64,000 nt of DNA from Oegoconia quadripuncta (taxonomy: Eukaryota > Arthropoda > Insecta > Lepidoptera > Autostichidae), in assembly GCA_949316235.1 (NCBI GenBank), contig OX438758.1, positions 10,263,731 to 10,327,730 on the forward strand, written 5' to 3'. This document shows positions 23,814 through 34,279 of the stretch, in pieces. The position numbers were made by a program, and so were the translations under genes. The notes under the pieces are model-generated. The model searched no databases and had not been told where the DNA came from. It saw nothing but the letters and a program-made list of their open reading frames with translations. Each line of letters opens with the position of its first letter. Positions within the stretch are counted from its first letter, which is position 1.

Positions 23814-24523
23814 TTATGTAGGTCGTAACGAAAATGTGTATCACTTTATACAACTTGAACTAATTGTGAATTGTAATAAAAAATATTATGTTGTTTGTAT
23901 TTTTAATCGGATAACAATTTTATTTTAATTAATAATCATTAAAATTATAAAAATAAAGTTCTTAACAGATTTAGGAAATTACTTTTATTGGTATCGGTCA
24001 GCGCCATCTACCGTGGAATGGAAGAACTAAGTGCAGTAATGTGTTAGTGTACTCTGTGAATTAAACTACTAGACAGATCACGCAGGGGATACGAAGGCAC
24101 GGAAATAGACTGGCACACATTTTCTCCATGATTATGTATGATACGTAGAAAACGTGTTCGAGATCTTACTGTGCGGGAAATGTATGCCCAAAAGACTGTT
24201 ACCTCGTTGTATAGCAATGCTAATGACCGAGATAACTGCTTGCTGCTTTGTCCTAGACGTCTCAATAAGGATGATGATAAATCTTTAAAAAAACCGGCGG
24301 ACCTAAGTTTTCCACACCAAAGGGCCCAAATATACCCGTACCCAGAGTTGCGTATTTGCGCCGCTTGGAGCTCTAAACTAAACTGTGCCTAGGGTTAGGG
24401 TGGCATCATTGTGCTCATCGGGCGGTGTGCGTCTTCATCTAGTAGGTATTATTTCTTAAATTACGTCGTCTTTGAAGCCCACAAACACAGGTTTGTGCTA
24501 GTCTGAGGTTGGTTGGGAATACT

Positions 24524-24850
24524 TTATAAATTAATTATATTGTAGTTAAACCACAGACTATGTCTTTGAGTTATTTCTTTTTTTTTCTTTTTTTTATGAT
24601 TAATTGGATACGCGTTTGGCCACAATCTCACGATGGGAAATAACGATATGACCGAAGATGAAGCATGCGATCTCAGTAGATGACTATTCACCCTGCTCTT
24701 GCAAATCCCAAGGTTGTAGTATTCAGGAAAGACTGACGCCAAAAGGGAGTTCCATGCCTTTGCTGTTCGCATTATGAATGAAGAGTCGAACCGCTTAGTG
24801 CGAATGTTCGGTATGTTAACTATTATGTTCGGTATGCTTACATACATTAG
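24524..24850 (-). pseudogene. LINE ORF2 C-terminus with 3' tail
   Basis: The minus strand reads KRFDSSFIMRTAKAWNSLLA then SVFPEYYNLGICKSRVNSHL. This matches the C-terminal end of jockey/CR1-like LINE proteins, generally F..RTAKLWN.LP..VFP..Y....FK.RV...L. A T-rich tract and CGCGTTTGGCCACAATCTCA follow as the 3' UTR, shared with 12.33 kb. The start of the ORF is missing, so it is a 5'-truncated copy. Confidence 0.7.
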
Positions 24851-25352
24851 TTTGGTCGCGCTGGCATCTCAAGATTGAGATCCATTTGAGTTTACACTTT
24901 TATTATTGTGAACAGAAGACGTTTCCATTCGTAAAATATAATATTTATGTAATAGAGTGCAAATATATACTATAAATACATATATACTTTATATCCTATA
25001 TTTATAAAAACAAACAAATCAAAAAAAACAAGGACAACAATGATTCCGTGGGTTTCTTGCACCGCTTCTTTTACCACCGATGATTTCCCTTTCGGAAGCG
25101 ATAGTAGCTTATACATATTAACAGATACATGCCCTTTTATTATTATTTCCAATAGATTTAAATTGACATAAATACATGCTTGCAGTTTGAATGGTACATA
25201 CCTACCTACTTAATTGATTAGTTCTGCTAACTATTATTAAGATAATAGAATCGTTTAGTTAATTCAGTGAACATTTTTCCTACTTTCTTTAATTCAAAAT
25301 AAATAAAGACGATCATATTATACATTCAATCTATTGCAGCGGCCAAAAAATA

Positions 25353-25369
25353 CGCCCCCGGGTGGGCTC

Positions 25370-25406
<37 letters not shown>

Positions 25407-25426
25407 GCCGATTGCGCCACGGAGGC
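25353..25426 (-). tRNA. tRNA-Asn (GTT)
   Basis: Minus-strand cloverleaf of 74 nt: acceptor GCCTCCG/CGGGGGC, D arm GCGCAATCGGCTAGCGC, anticodon stem TTCGG/CCGAA with loop CTGTTAA (anticodon GTT), T arm GGTGGTTCGAGCCCACC, discriminator G. Downstream TTTTTT is a strong pol III terminator. No intron. All positions look intact and functional. Confidence 0.97.
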
Positions 25427-25429
25427 AGA

Positions 25430-26180
25430 TGCGCTGCATGTTGAAAATAATGATTAGCTTGTTTTACATATTTTGATCGATAACGAGATCAATGCCATTT
25501 AATTTTGTTAGATAATCATATTTATTTCATGTATAAGTGCATTTATCGGAGCATATACGTGTCTAACCTAACATTTATATTATTGCTAACTTGGTTCCTA
25601 CCATAAAAAGAGAACCGGCGAAGTGCGAGTCGTACTCGCGGACTAATAAGGATTCTATAACAGATCAACTGATTTTGACTGTATTAACTTAATTTTTAAA
25701 TTCTTCTGAAATTTAATTTTATACAATACAATACAAATACTCTTTACCTATTGCGCAAAATAATTTACAATAATTTCATATACTGTTAAGAGGATTTATT
25801 CCGCCCAGTGGCGTCCTCATTAGATAAATTAAAATGTCTGTTTAAATACAGACTAAATCAAAAACATCGCTTTGACCTGCACTAGAGAAGCCTAAAAGCT
25901 AATTTTAAATAATACCTACCTAAATAGCTTTGATGGGGATTATTTTCCAGAATTCACGTTTATTAAAAAAAAGTGTCCCCTTTTATCAATAATTTGAAAT
26001 TCTCGAAAATAACCGTAACTAATGCTATTTATGTATTATTTATAATTATCTTTTTGCAACAAGTAATTTTATTTTAAATAATTTCTTTAAAGTACCTACA
26101 AGTTCTTGCAAGTAGATTGGTTCCATTGCTTTTACGTGACGAAACCACACAGACTTCGCAGACAGATAGGAGACTTAGCA
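25430..26180. other. AT-rich stretch, nothing recognised
   Basis: No supported gene. A CAGTGGCGTCC at 25805 resembles one terminal repeat of the hAT MITE type at 9.1 kb, but no partner end is seen. Confidence 0.45.
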
Positions 26181-26182
26181 GA

Positions 26183-26426
26183 CTTATTTATTTATTTATT
26201 TATTTATTTTACACATACACACAGCGCCGTCTAGTTCCACACTAAGCAACTAGGCTTGTATTATAGATATCAGATTGTTGATAAACTAAACAAATACATT
26301 TTTTAATATCCATAACTCGGGAACACATTGTCAGTATTCATCATACATATGCCCTTAGCGGAATTCGAACCCGCGACCTTTTGGTATTGCAGCAGAGTAT
26401 CCAACCACTACACCAAACAGGTCGTC
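26183..26426 (-). repeat. tRNA-derived SINE (family 1)
   Basis: Minus-strand copy; 3' end in a (TTTA)n-type run at 26183, head at the right (TTTGGTGTAGTGGTTGG, GGTTCGAATTCC). The hAT element below inserted nine bases past its head. Confidence 0.85.
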
Positions 26427-26435
26427 CTACAGCAC

Positions 26436-27166
26436 TAGGGATTGCAATTGCTGGATCCAGCATACAGCAATCCAGCTGGATCCAGCGCCTTTTTAAACAT
26501 GCTGGATCCAGCATACATCTTGATCCAGCGATGCGGATCCGCAAACGTATCAATTTCTATTGTTTAGTTTTGAGTTGCCGCCATTTTCGAGAGAATTCAG
26601 AGAATTCAAAAAAAGAAGTAGTCTCTTATCGTCAGATTTTAAACTGCTTAATTATTAAGGATTAACGAGCGGAGAGAAGATTATTTCAAAGCTTTTTTTG
26701 TTTGATACAAAAATACTATTGAAAATTAAAATAGTGTTATTGTTACGGTCCTTTTTTAAAAGAATGTTAATTAAGTTAATTTTAAAAGAATTTATGAGAC
26801 TGATTGCTACTGATTAGCCGTCCTATCATTAAACATAAGCGTAATTAATAAGATAGTGCTTACTTAGAAACATTATCTTAAATGTTATATGAATATAAGG
26901 TTATATGTTTGTTATTTAATTTTATGTTGATTATTTTGATCTCAAATTATTAAAAAACCAAAGCAAATTAATATAAGATATCACCAAATGAGTGGAAGAT
27001 TTCAAAGATTATTGTAAGAAGTACAAATTAATGAAAAAAGTCTTAAAAATGTCGTCTTTTTATTTTCGTTCCACGTTTTGCTGGATCCGCGCTGGATCCA
27101 GCTGGATTCAGGTCAATCCAGCAAAAATTCCGCTGGATTGAAAACGCCGCTGGATTGCAATCCCTA
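26436..27166. mobile_element. Non-autonomous hAT element with GGATCC-rich ends
   Basis: Inverted ends TAGGGATTGCAAT and ATTGCAATCCCTA bound 731 bp. TACAGCAC lies on both sides (26428-26435 and 27167-27174), an 8-bp duplication typical of hAT. Inside both ends the motif GCTGGATCCAGC or half-sites of it (GCTGGATT, GATCCAGC) recur more than eight times within about 100 bp, as transposase-binding subterminal repeats do. The middle is AT-rich and encodes no transposase. Confidence 0.85.
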
Positions 27167-27196
27167 TACAGCACAGTACAATCTTTATGTAATACT

Positions 27197-27412
27197 ACTT
27201 CGCCTGCGAGGAATAGCATTATCGCGGATATGTTTAATTTGTTTATCCCGCGGGAACTACTCACTTTATCAGGATAAAAAGTTTCCTATATCTTAATTCA
27301 GGGTATATTCTACCTATATACCTAATTTCATCCAAATCCGTTCAGCCATTTCGCCGTGATTGAGCAATAAACAAACAAACATCCAAACTTTCGCATTTAT
27401 AAAATTAGTTAG
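27197..27412 (+). repeat. Dispersed repeat family A
   Basis: TTCGCCTGCGAGGAATAGC, CCCGCGGGAACTACTCACTT, CCAAATCCGTTCAGCCATTT and a CAAACTTTCGCATTTATAAA end. Begins directly after the hAT element. Confidence 0.75.
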
Positions 27413-27804
27413 ATTTCAATAAGTACTCAGGAAGTTCAAACTTGATACTACTATTTTATATACAAGCATAACTTTAGGTTTGCCTTCACCTTTAAAGAGA
27501 GCGCAAAACTAGAACAAATCTTACTAACCCAACCCATTTCAAATATCAATATGAACTATGGTTTTGTAAATCTTGTACCGTTCACTTCCTTCTTAAAGTC
27601 CGGTCTGTATCTTGATTGCAATAGCTTATATTATTATACATTAAAAATGCAGCCAAGTGGAAATCGCGCACCGAGGGTTCCGGAACAATTCATTGTTCCA
27701 GAATAGTACCTATATCGATTACGATAATTAGTAATTACTAGGTGAATTTGTTGTTATTCTAAAATTGGGGGAAGGGGGTGGGAGGGCAAAGATTTTTTTT
27801 TTAA

Positions 27805-27900
27805 CACTATTGCATATAAGTATACAAACATACATTAAACAAACATAGGACAGAAATTACAATACACAAAAGGCGAGCTTAATACACAAAAACTCTCAAA
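27805..27900 (-). repeat. LINE 3' UTR fragment
   Basis: Minus-strand match to 22065-22190 (AAAAGGCGAGCTT, AATTACAATACAC). Confidence 0.5.
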
Positions 27901-28020
27901 ATAATTCTTGAGGTACGATGTAATAAATTCAGTGAATTAATAATAATTTGGAATTTAGTTTAGGTTAGTATCTAGTCTAGAGTTCAGGCCGTCAAAGTTT
28001 TAAGTATCTATCTCTTCAAT

Positions 28021-28088
28021 ATAAGAAAAAGATATCAGTCTGTGGGATCTGAAAATTCAGATCTCACAGACTGATATATTTTTCTTAT
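28021..28088. repeat. 68-nt near-perfect palindrome
   Basis: The arms meet with almost no loop around 28054/28055; ATCAGTCTGTGGGATCTGA is mirrored by TCAGATCTCACAGACTGAT. Only two mismatches and an A/A centre in 34 paired positions. The missing loop argues against a normal microRNA precursor. Confidence 0.75.
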
Positions 28089-28372
28089 TTGTAAACATTT
28101 TCAGAAGCAACATTTATAAGGTCTCACAAAATTAACCCGACAAACTTGGCAATTGCTCGTACATGCATGATATTAAAATAATATATTCATTAAAAAAACT
28201 AGCCTTAAAAGTTTTGTTTCCGAGTAAAAAATTAAATGTAAGTGCAAATGAAAATACAAATTGACAGACTTACTTCATTTCGATTGTACCTTATTTTATC
28301 AACGAGAAAATACAGGCCACGTTCATAATAATATGGAAGACGCCAAAGGGGGTGGCGGGGCACAGGGCTTAC

Positions 28373-28508
28373 CAATCATAGCAAGTCGCGGCGCCGGGGC
28401 AAGCGGCGGCGACGAACGGCGAGTGGTCATTTTGGGGTCTTCAAAGATACCGCGGCACGTGTACAAACACACAAGTGGTGTGGCAAAGAACTTAGAGCGC
28501 GCGGTCAA
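28373..28508 (-). CDS. Candidate first coding exon (partial), unknown protein
   Basis: On the minus strand, CCCAAAATGACC is a good insect start context (ATG at 28430-28428). It is followed by 19 GC-rich codons (MTTRRSSPPLAPAPRLAMI) and G|GTAAGC, a good splice donor with exon end at 28373. It is the first ATG of its frame. GC content and CpG density are far above the flanks, and 5'-UTR-like sequence extends to about 28508. No matching acceptor was traced downstream, and I do not recognise the peptide. The alternative is a CpG-rich patch with chance signals. Confidence 0.35.
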
Positions 28509-28519
28509 ACGTCCAACTA

Positions 28520-29255
28520 TTTATTTTTTGAATAAAATCTATTAACTTTAATGTTTTATTTTTTTCGTAATATGTACTGTACATCCTATACATACACTCT
28601 GCAACGTATGTCGCGTTAATTTTGCTAGATCTTATAATATAAACCTACCTATCCCAAAAAAATGTGCGTAAATAGTGCCACCGAAATATACCAGTCCCAT
28701 AAATATTTCTTCAAAACAACGAAACTAACTATATCTTTCTGAAAAGGGGGAGTGCAGACGACGAATTTTTTGACGCCAGAATACTCAGTTAAAATATTGA
28801 ATTACACTTGTAGGTACTAATTTTTTCCTTTGTCATTTTGACATTGTCAAAATAGTTGAATTCCGCTGTATGAATTCTAGCATCACGTATGTACACAGTC
28901 TCGGAATTGGAGAATGACGTAGGCCATTTGTTCTAGATGTTCTAATAGGACACAAAACATGTTATCCACCAATAAAATATAAATTGCCCAAGACAAAAAC
29001 ATAACAAAACCTTATTGAACACCGATCATTGTTATATTATTGGCTGTATGGGCTTTGGACAACACAATAGCATGGTATTTTAATAGGTACATTTCCCAAA
29101 GGTAATTATGGAGAGAATTAGTTTAGCAATCCATTGTTAAGCAAAATACTGAACGATAAAAACAATTCAAGGTGGAACCTTACCTACGCACCTTCAAATT
29201 TATTAAATACGTCTTATTAGGGGATTAGACTTATGGTATTTAGGTACTTAGATGT
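28520..29255. other. AT-rich stretch, nothing recognised
   Basis: No motif or repeat family of this window was seen. Confidence 0.45.
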
Positions 29256-29257
29256 CA

Positions 29258-29732
29258 TAATAATAATAATAATAAATATCCTTGACTTACATACAGCACC
29301 ATCTAGTTCCACAGCAAGCAACTATAGGCTTGTGTTGTGGATACCAGATGGTTGATATACTACACAAATACATTTCTTTTTTGTTAATAATAATGTTTAT
29401 TTCCTGAAAGTCTACTTAAAAGTACAATCTGTTTAAAATATTTTACAATGTATGTAATTAATAACATTAGAGAGTAATCTGAGGCCAAGAAACATACGAG
29501 GGAGTTATTGACGCTAAAATGAGTCTAAACCTGAACTATAGCGTCAACTGTATATTAGTAGTTGCTGAATGCCAACTAGGTGATACATAACACTTATTAT
29601 AAATGAAAACATCCATAACTCGGGTACACATGTCCGTATTCATCACACAAACATATGCCCCTAGCGGGATTCGAACCCGCTACCTTTTGGTATAGTGGTC
29701 AGAGTTGCTAACCACTACACCAAACAGTCGTC
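29258..29732 (-). repeat. tRNA-derived SINE (family 1), interrupted
   Basis: 3' part 29258-29383 and head part 29591-29732 (GGTTCGAATCCCGCTAGGGG) are separated by about 207 bp of unrelated sequence, which has no recognised ends. Confidence 0.8.
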
Positions 29733-29839
29733 ATTATATGCGAAAACTGACATTTGCTTCACGTATAAATATTCTGTCTCTTCTTTACTTAAATGGACTT
29801 AATCCGTAGATTAAGATATCTTTTTAAATACAGCATAAA

Positions 29840-30066
29840 TAATAAATAAATATAAATATTTCGGACACTTACACCAATCATCTAGTTCCAAACTAAGCAA
29901 AGTACTACTTACTAGATAAGAAAGATAAATAAATATTTTTGTAAACATCCACGACTCGGGATTAATGTTACTATTCATCACACAAACATTTGCCCATCGC
30001 GGGATTCAAACCCGCAACCGTTGGTTTCGCTAACAGGGTTACTATCCACTACACCTATCGGTCGTC
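29840..30066 (-). repeat. tRNA-derived SINE (family 3), full length
   Basis: Head at right with A box GGTGTAGTGGATAGT and B box GGTTTGAATCCC; body GGACACTTACACCAATCATC; AATAAATA 3' end. Confidence 0.8.
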
Positions 30067-30200
30067 TGAATCAAAAATATTGCTCTAAACTGCATTCAAA
30101 AACCTAATTCTAAACTGAATTCTGGAAAATAACCTCTGGACATAGGTAATGCTTTGCAATGAAATAAATTATTGGGTATCTGTCTGGTTTTTATGAGTAT

Positions 30201-30340
30201 AAAATTATCTCAACGTCATATTTTTTATGACATCACATCACCAATGTTGTTGTATATTAGTAAAACATATTTGCTCTGTTTTACTAATATACAACATTGG
30301 TGATGTGATGTCATAAAAAATATGACGTTGAGATAATTTT
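30201..30340. mobile_element. 140-bp hairpin, arms identical except for 3 bp
   Basis: Left arm 30201-30266 and right arm 30278-30340 are exact reverse complements over 63 bp except for three extra bases (TTG) on the left. The loop is 11 nt. Such identity means a recent element or active gene conversion. No clear target duplication was found (flanks GAGTAT and AGGTG). Likely a MITE made only of terminal repeats; a hairpin-RNA source is the alternative. Confidence 0.8.
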
Positions 30341-30963
30341 AGGTGGGTCTACCTAAGCTGATATCCCATTATTAAATGGTATGGCTTGGCGCGCTTCGAG
30401 CGAATGAAGTAGATATGTTTTACGGCAAATATATAAAATTTTTGAGCAAACTATCAAAAGAGTACGAGAGCATTCGTGATTAACATAAAAGCATAACTCA
30501 ACAGTTCACGAGTTTATTGTGTAGGAAATGAAAAGACACCTTAAAAGCAGGGCAATTATTATCAAAAAAGAAAACAACGTTCTAACCTCAAAAGTTGCCC
30601 GTTGCAGTCGCTCTTGCGACACCTGGCGGAAGAAAGACGTAGTTCCCCCACTTATAATACTAATAAATATGAATACGCGCCCCGTATAAAATAGTACTAA
30701 CTCCGAAATATTTGATACTTGGGTTCATCAAACAAGCAAACAAGCAGCAAACAATAACAACATCGTAATATCCACATTCGAAAAAAAAATCTGTTTTAAA
30801 GGCGACCAAGATTCCACATAATGACGAAAGGCTAAAAACTTAGCACCCCTCTTTATAAATCTGAAGATAAAAAGGCATGTAAGTTGAAGAAGTTCTTAAA
30901 GGAAATGTTCTAATATAGCCAATGGACACACAGTTAATGCTAATTTGATTAACACTTCCACCT

Positions 30964-31406
30964 GAAGGGCAATTCTCGTAATATCTCGTATTACAATTAC
31001 AGTCAAAATTCAGTTCGGATCCAGTCTCGATCTCCTAAATGTCAAATGCGACATAAAATATAAAAATTCGTAATGTAATTATATCGAAATGTGATCGAAA
31101 GTTGAACAAAGCTCTCACTATTAATTGTTCAGTATTGCCCAGCTGAAGTGATATAAGTAGTTTTTTGACAAATGTGAAATAGAATATATATAGAAGGAAG
31201 CAAATTTGGCGAACTGTAAATTTTTTTAATCTCGAACTTGATGTTAAAAGCTTTGTTCAACTTTCGATCACATTTCGATATAATCACATTACAAACCTTT
31301 ATATTGTAGTACGAGAATGACGTATTTGACATTTGGAGACCGAGACTAGATCCGAACTGAATTTTGACTGTAATTGTAATAAGAGATATTACGAGAATTG
31401 CCCTTC
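30964..31406. mobile_element. Foldback MITE with about 155-bp terminal repeats
   Basis: Both ends begin GAAGGGCAATTCTCGTAATA (right end on the complement). Long inverted repeats run to about 31118 on the left and from about 31250 on the right, with small gaps. The centre of about 130 bp is AT-rich. No target duplication could be read; no coding capacity. Confidence 0.75.
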
Positions 31407-31594
31407 TGATATCAGTGGAACGGAATGTTTAACTTTCTTTCCTGAGAATTTTTATTCATTTTGCAATAGCATGGTGCTAAAATCGAGGTGTTGTATAACG
31501 TGATGCGTTAAGAAGTTATACAGTTATAAATATGCCTTGTTACTGTATCGTAATCGCGCAGAATTATATATATTAATATACGAAACTAAATACG

Positions 31595-31760
31595 TGTGTT
31601 TCCGATAGTCGCCAAGTGTCGGCGGCCTACAAGGGCACCTTAAAAACACTGTCAGGTGGTCACTAGGGTTACACAAATTCGCAAATCCGCACTGGGCCCG
31701 CCCATAATGACACATTCTCTCGTCCAGTGAGATGAGGCTGTTCCCCAATAGTGGGGACAT
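31595..31760 (+). repeat. 5S-derived SINE, 3' body
   Basis: GGCGGCCTACAAGGGCACC, TTAAAAACACTGTCAGGTGG and CCAGTGAGATGAGGCTG follow the order of the copy at 47.5 kb. The 5S-like head is absent. Confidence 0.65.
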
Positions 31761-32104
31761 GTAGGACTGTGTTGATGTTCATACAAAATTTGATTTAATT
31801 TTGCATGCGTGAATCGGTCCCCGATGGTATAGAATAAATTAAACCAGAGCTAGGCAACTGCCTTTCCTTGAGACAGGCGAATTAAAGGAATGTACGTTAG
31901 CCGACAGGAATGGCTCCTCGGGATTGATGGCGCACCAAATTTTCTTGACTCCGTCACACACAACGCGGGAGAGGAACACCGCGTAGTTTAACTTGTTGGA
32001 GACCCGCATAACCCTTAGTCCTCCCCGGGCGAAAGGTTAACCATACGGATTGAGCCACGAAAAAAAAGGTGAAATTATATCCTACTTTAAGAGACTAAGT
32101 TTAG

Positions 32105-32215
32105 ATAATCTAATAAAGCTCGTGGGAAATCACTGGATGCTGGCCGCTTCTACGTCCTTCTGGAAATCTATGGGATGTTTAGCAGTGGGCGTCCTACAGC
32201 TATGATCATGATGAC
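32105..32215 (+). repeat. RTE-type LINE 3' end
   Basis: GGGAAATCACTGGATGCTGG, then TGGAAATCTATGGGATGTTT and AGCAGTGGGCGTCC: the last about 35 codons of the RTE-like protein plus tail, with deletions. Confidence 0.65.
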
Positions 32216-32490
32216 TTACATAACGATATGTGAAGTTTACAAAATAAATAAAAAAATAACAGATGGAAACCTGCACTGTAGGGTCTCAGACGTATCTAAA
32301 TAGAAGAAAAACTAAATAGAAGCTAAATCTGAAGGGATTTTATGACAAAATTATAAAGTAACTGATAAAGCCAGAAATCAAATTGATACAAAAAATGCTT
32401 ATCATAATTATTTGATTGCGCATTATTACAAATTTTTAGGTCAGTGTTCAATATATGAATTGAAAAGAACTCTTGAGAGGACCACTGATA

Positions 32491-33434
32491 TAAATAAATA
32501 AATATTCTTAGACATATACTCAGCGTAATCTAGTTTCATAGTAAGCAACTATAGGCTTGTGTTGTGGATACCAGATGGTTAATATACTACATAAATACAT
32601 TTTTTTTTTGGAAATAAATACTTATTTATTATAAATGAAAAGAGCCACCACTCAACCGTCCGGCCCGCGCGGCCAAATTCCGGTCTACAGTCCGCTCCGC
32701 GCGGTCGCACTTTTGTGCTGCGCACGGTGCCGTTATTAATAAAATCATATCTGGTAAACTACAACAGCTATAGCGACAAAAAAAATACGTAAGTATAGGT
32801 CAAGGATTACAGATTAAAACAATATTAAAACAAATACAGCAAATATTATTCTAGGGTACCAAAAACTGCGTATAACCGGTAAAAAAATCCATGAAAATTG
32901 ATATTAAAATTATACTCGAAATATCGCTACAAACTGTAATAATTATGCATAATCGTAAAGTAGTAATCCTCACGACCATTTTGATATATAATAAATAAGT
33001 CCCGAAATATGTAAAACATTATAATTACTTACGACATAAATGTTGGAACACTGTTCCCTAACATATAACTGACTGAACGAGCTAACTTTGATTTTTTTTG
33101 TCTATGAGAACAACCGAATACTGGCCTCTATGAACATTATGCCGTAAGATAATTTATTAGTGGTCACATTTTTTTTTTCCGCAAACAGCTTCAACTACAG
33201 ATAATAGGAGGATTGTTTCGACCGCATCAAGGTAGTGCGCATTGGTTACTGTTGTAACCACGGACAGTAGACTGGCCTTTTTTTGGTCACAGGTGTAGCC
33301 GCGGACGGTTGAGTGGTTATCTCGGTTACACATGTCCGTATTCCTCACACAAACAAATGCCTCTAGCGGGATTCGAACCCGCAACCTTTTGGTATAGTGG
33401 CCAGAGTTGCTAATCATTACACCAAACAGTCGTC
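32491..33434 (-). repeat. tRNA-derived SINE (family 1), split by DNA element
   Basis: 3' part 32491-32646 and head part 33318-33434 (A box partly lost, GGTTCGAATCCCGCTAGAGG B box). The two parts join seamlessly once the insertion at 32647-33317 is removed. Confidence 0.85.
32647..33317. mobile_element. 671-bp DNA transposon-like insert in a SINE
   Basis: Ends ACCACTCAACCGTCCG and CGGACGGTTGAGTGGT are perfect 16-bp inverted repeats. Both subterminal regions are GC-rich and share ACAGT..GAC-type motifs (GTCTACAGTCCGC left, GACAGTAGACTGG right); the middle is AT-rich and encodes nothing recognisable. Because it sits inside a known SINE, both boundaries are exact. No target duplication is apparent against the intact SINE copies. 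Superfamily unknown. Confidence 0.75.
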
Positions 33435-33814
33435 GTATATTATTACCATTAACATTTTTGGTCAGTGTTAATTAGAGCAAAAATAGTCAATAACAGATGG
33501 AGTCTTATGATATCAGCAATGAGTGTAACTTTTATAATAATACAATGGACCTTTGTAGATCATTGTCTCAATAGTTTAATTTATATGAAACATTACTATA
33601 GAGTTGGTTACATAAATGACGGATTAAACGTAAGTAATAAAGTTAACAGGGTTATTGTTTCTGTGCTCCCACGCTCCGTCATTGCCATGCGAAACATTGA
33701 CGCCGCGCCTTGATGACTGATGATGAGGATGGCGAAACGGTGAACTGTTCTTCGGAGTCTGGTGATTCTGCAAAAAGAGTTTAATTTTTTTATTATTTAC
33801 TCGACTGCCCTTGA

Positions 33815-33943
33815 TACATGACAGGCGCGATAAACGTTTATGTCGCGCGAAATAATATTTGTACGGCTCATTCGGTTGGACGAAATATACAACTATCTCA
33901 CTCACACTCTAAGGCGTCGCGCGCGACAAACGACGTCATGCTA
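33815..33943 (+). mobile_element. MITE B, copy 1
   Basis: 129 bp with ACATGACAGGCGCGATAAAC at one end and ACAAACGACGTCATGCTA at the other, and AATATACAACTAT in the middle. Same as 51660-51787. Confidence 0.7.
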
Positions 33944-34064
33944 CGCAGGCTGGATTGTCATTTTGTGGTAAAATAGAATCGAACATTGCAATGCTAAATA
34001 CAATGCTAAATATGCTGTCGAATTTTGGGTTTTTAAAGTTATATTTTTTATTATTATTTATTAC

Positions 34065-34272
34065 TAGCTTCACCCGCGACTTCGTCCGCGTGGATAATTT
34101 CATTAAAATCGGTTCAGCAAAAAAATTAGCCTATATGTTAATCTAGGTCCTAATCTGTCTACCCACCAAATTTCATCCAAATCCGTCCAGCCGTATAGGC
34201 GTGAAGAGGTAACAAACATACATACATACAGACATACACACACACAAACTTTCGCATTTATAATATTATAGT
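34065..34272 (+). repeat. Dispersed repeat family B
   Basis: TTCACCCGCGACTTCGTCCG, AATTTCATCCAAATCCGTCC, GTGAAGAGGTAACAAACATA and a CAAACTTTCGCATTTATAAT end. Ends the same way as family A. Confidence 0.75.
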
Positions 34273-34279
34273 TGGGATG

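Noticed and set aside
24138..24392. 84-codon plus-strand ORF
   Set aside because: No recognisable motif, ordinary composition and no splice context; overlaps an equally long minus frame.
27043..27264. Minus-strand ORF with SSRGINKLNISAI
   Set aside because: It translates repeat family A; the same peptide is implied at each other copy.
28021..28088. microRNA precursor
   Set aside because: No terminal loop and no known mature sequence; kept only as a palindrome.
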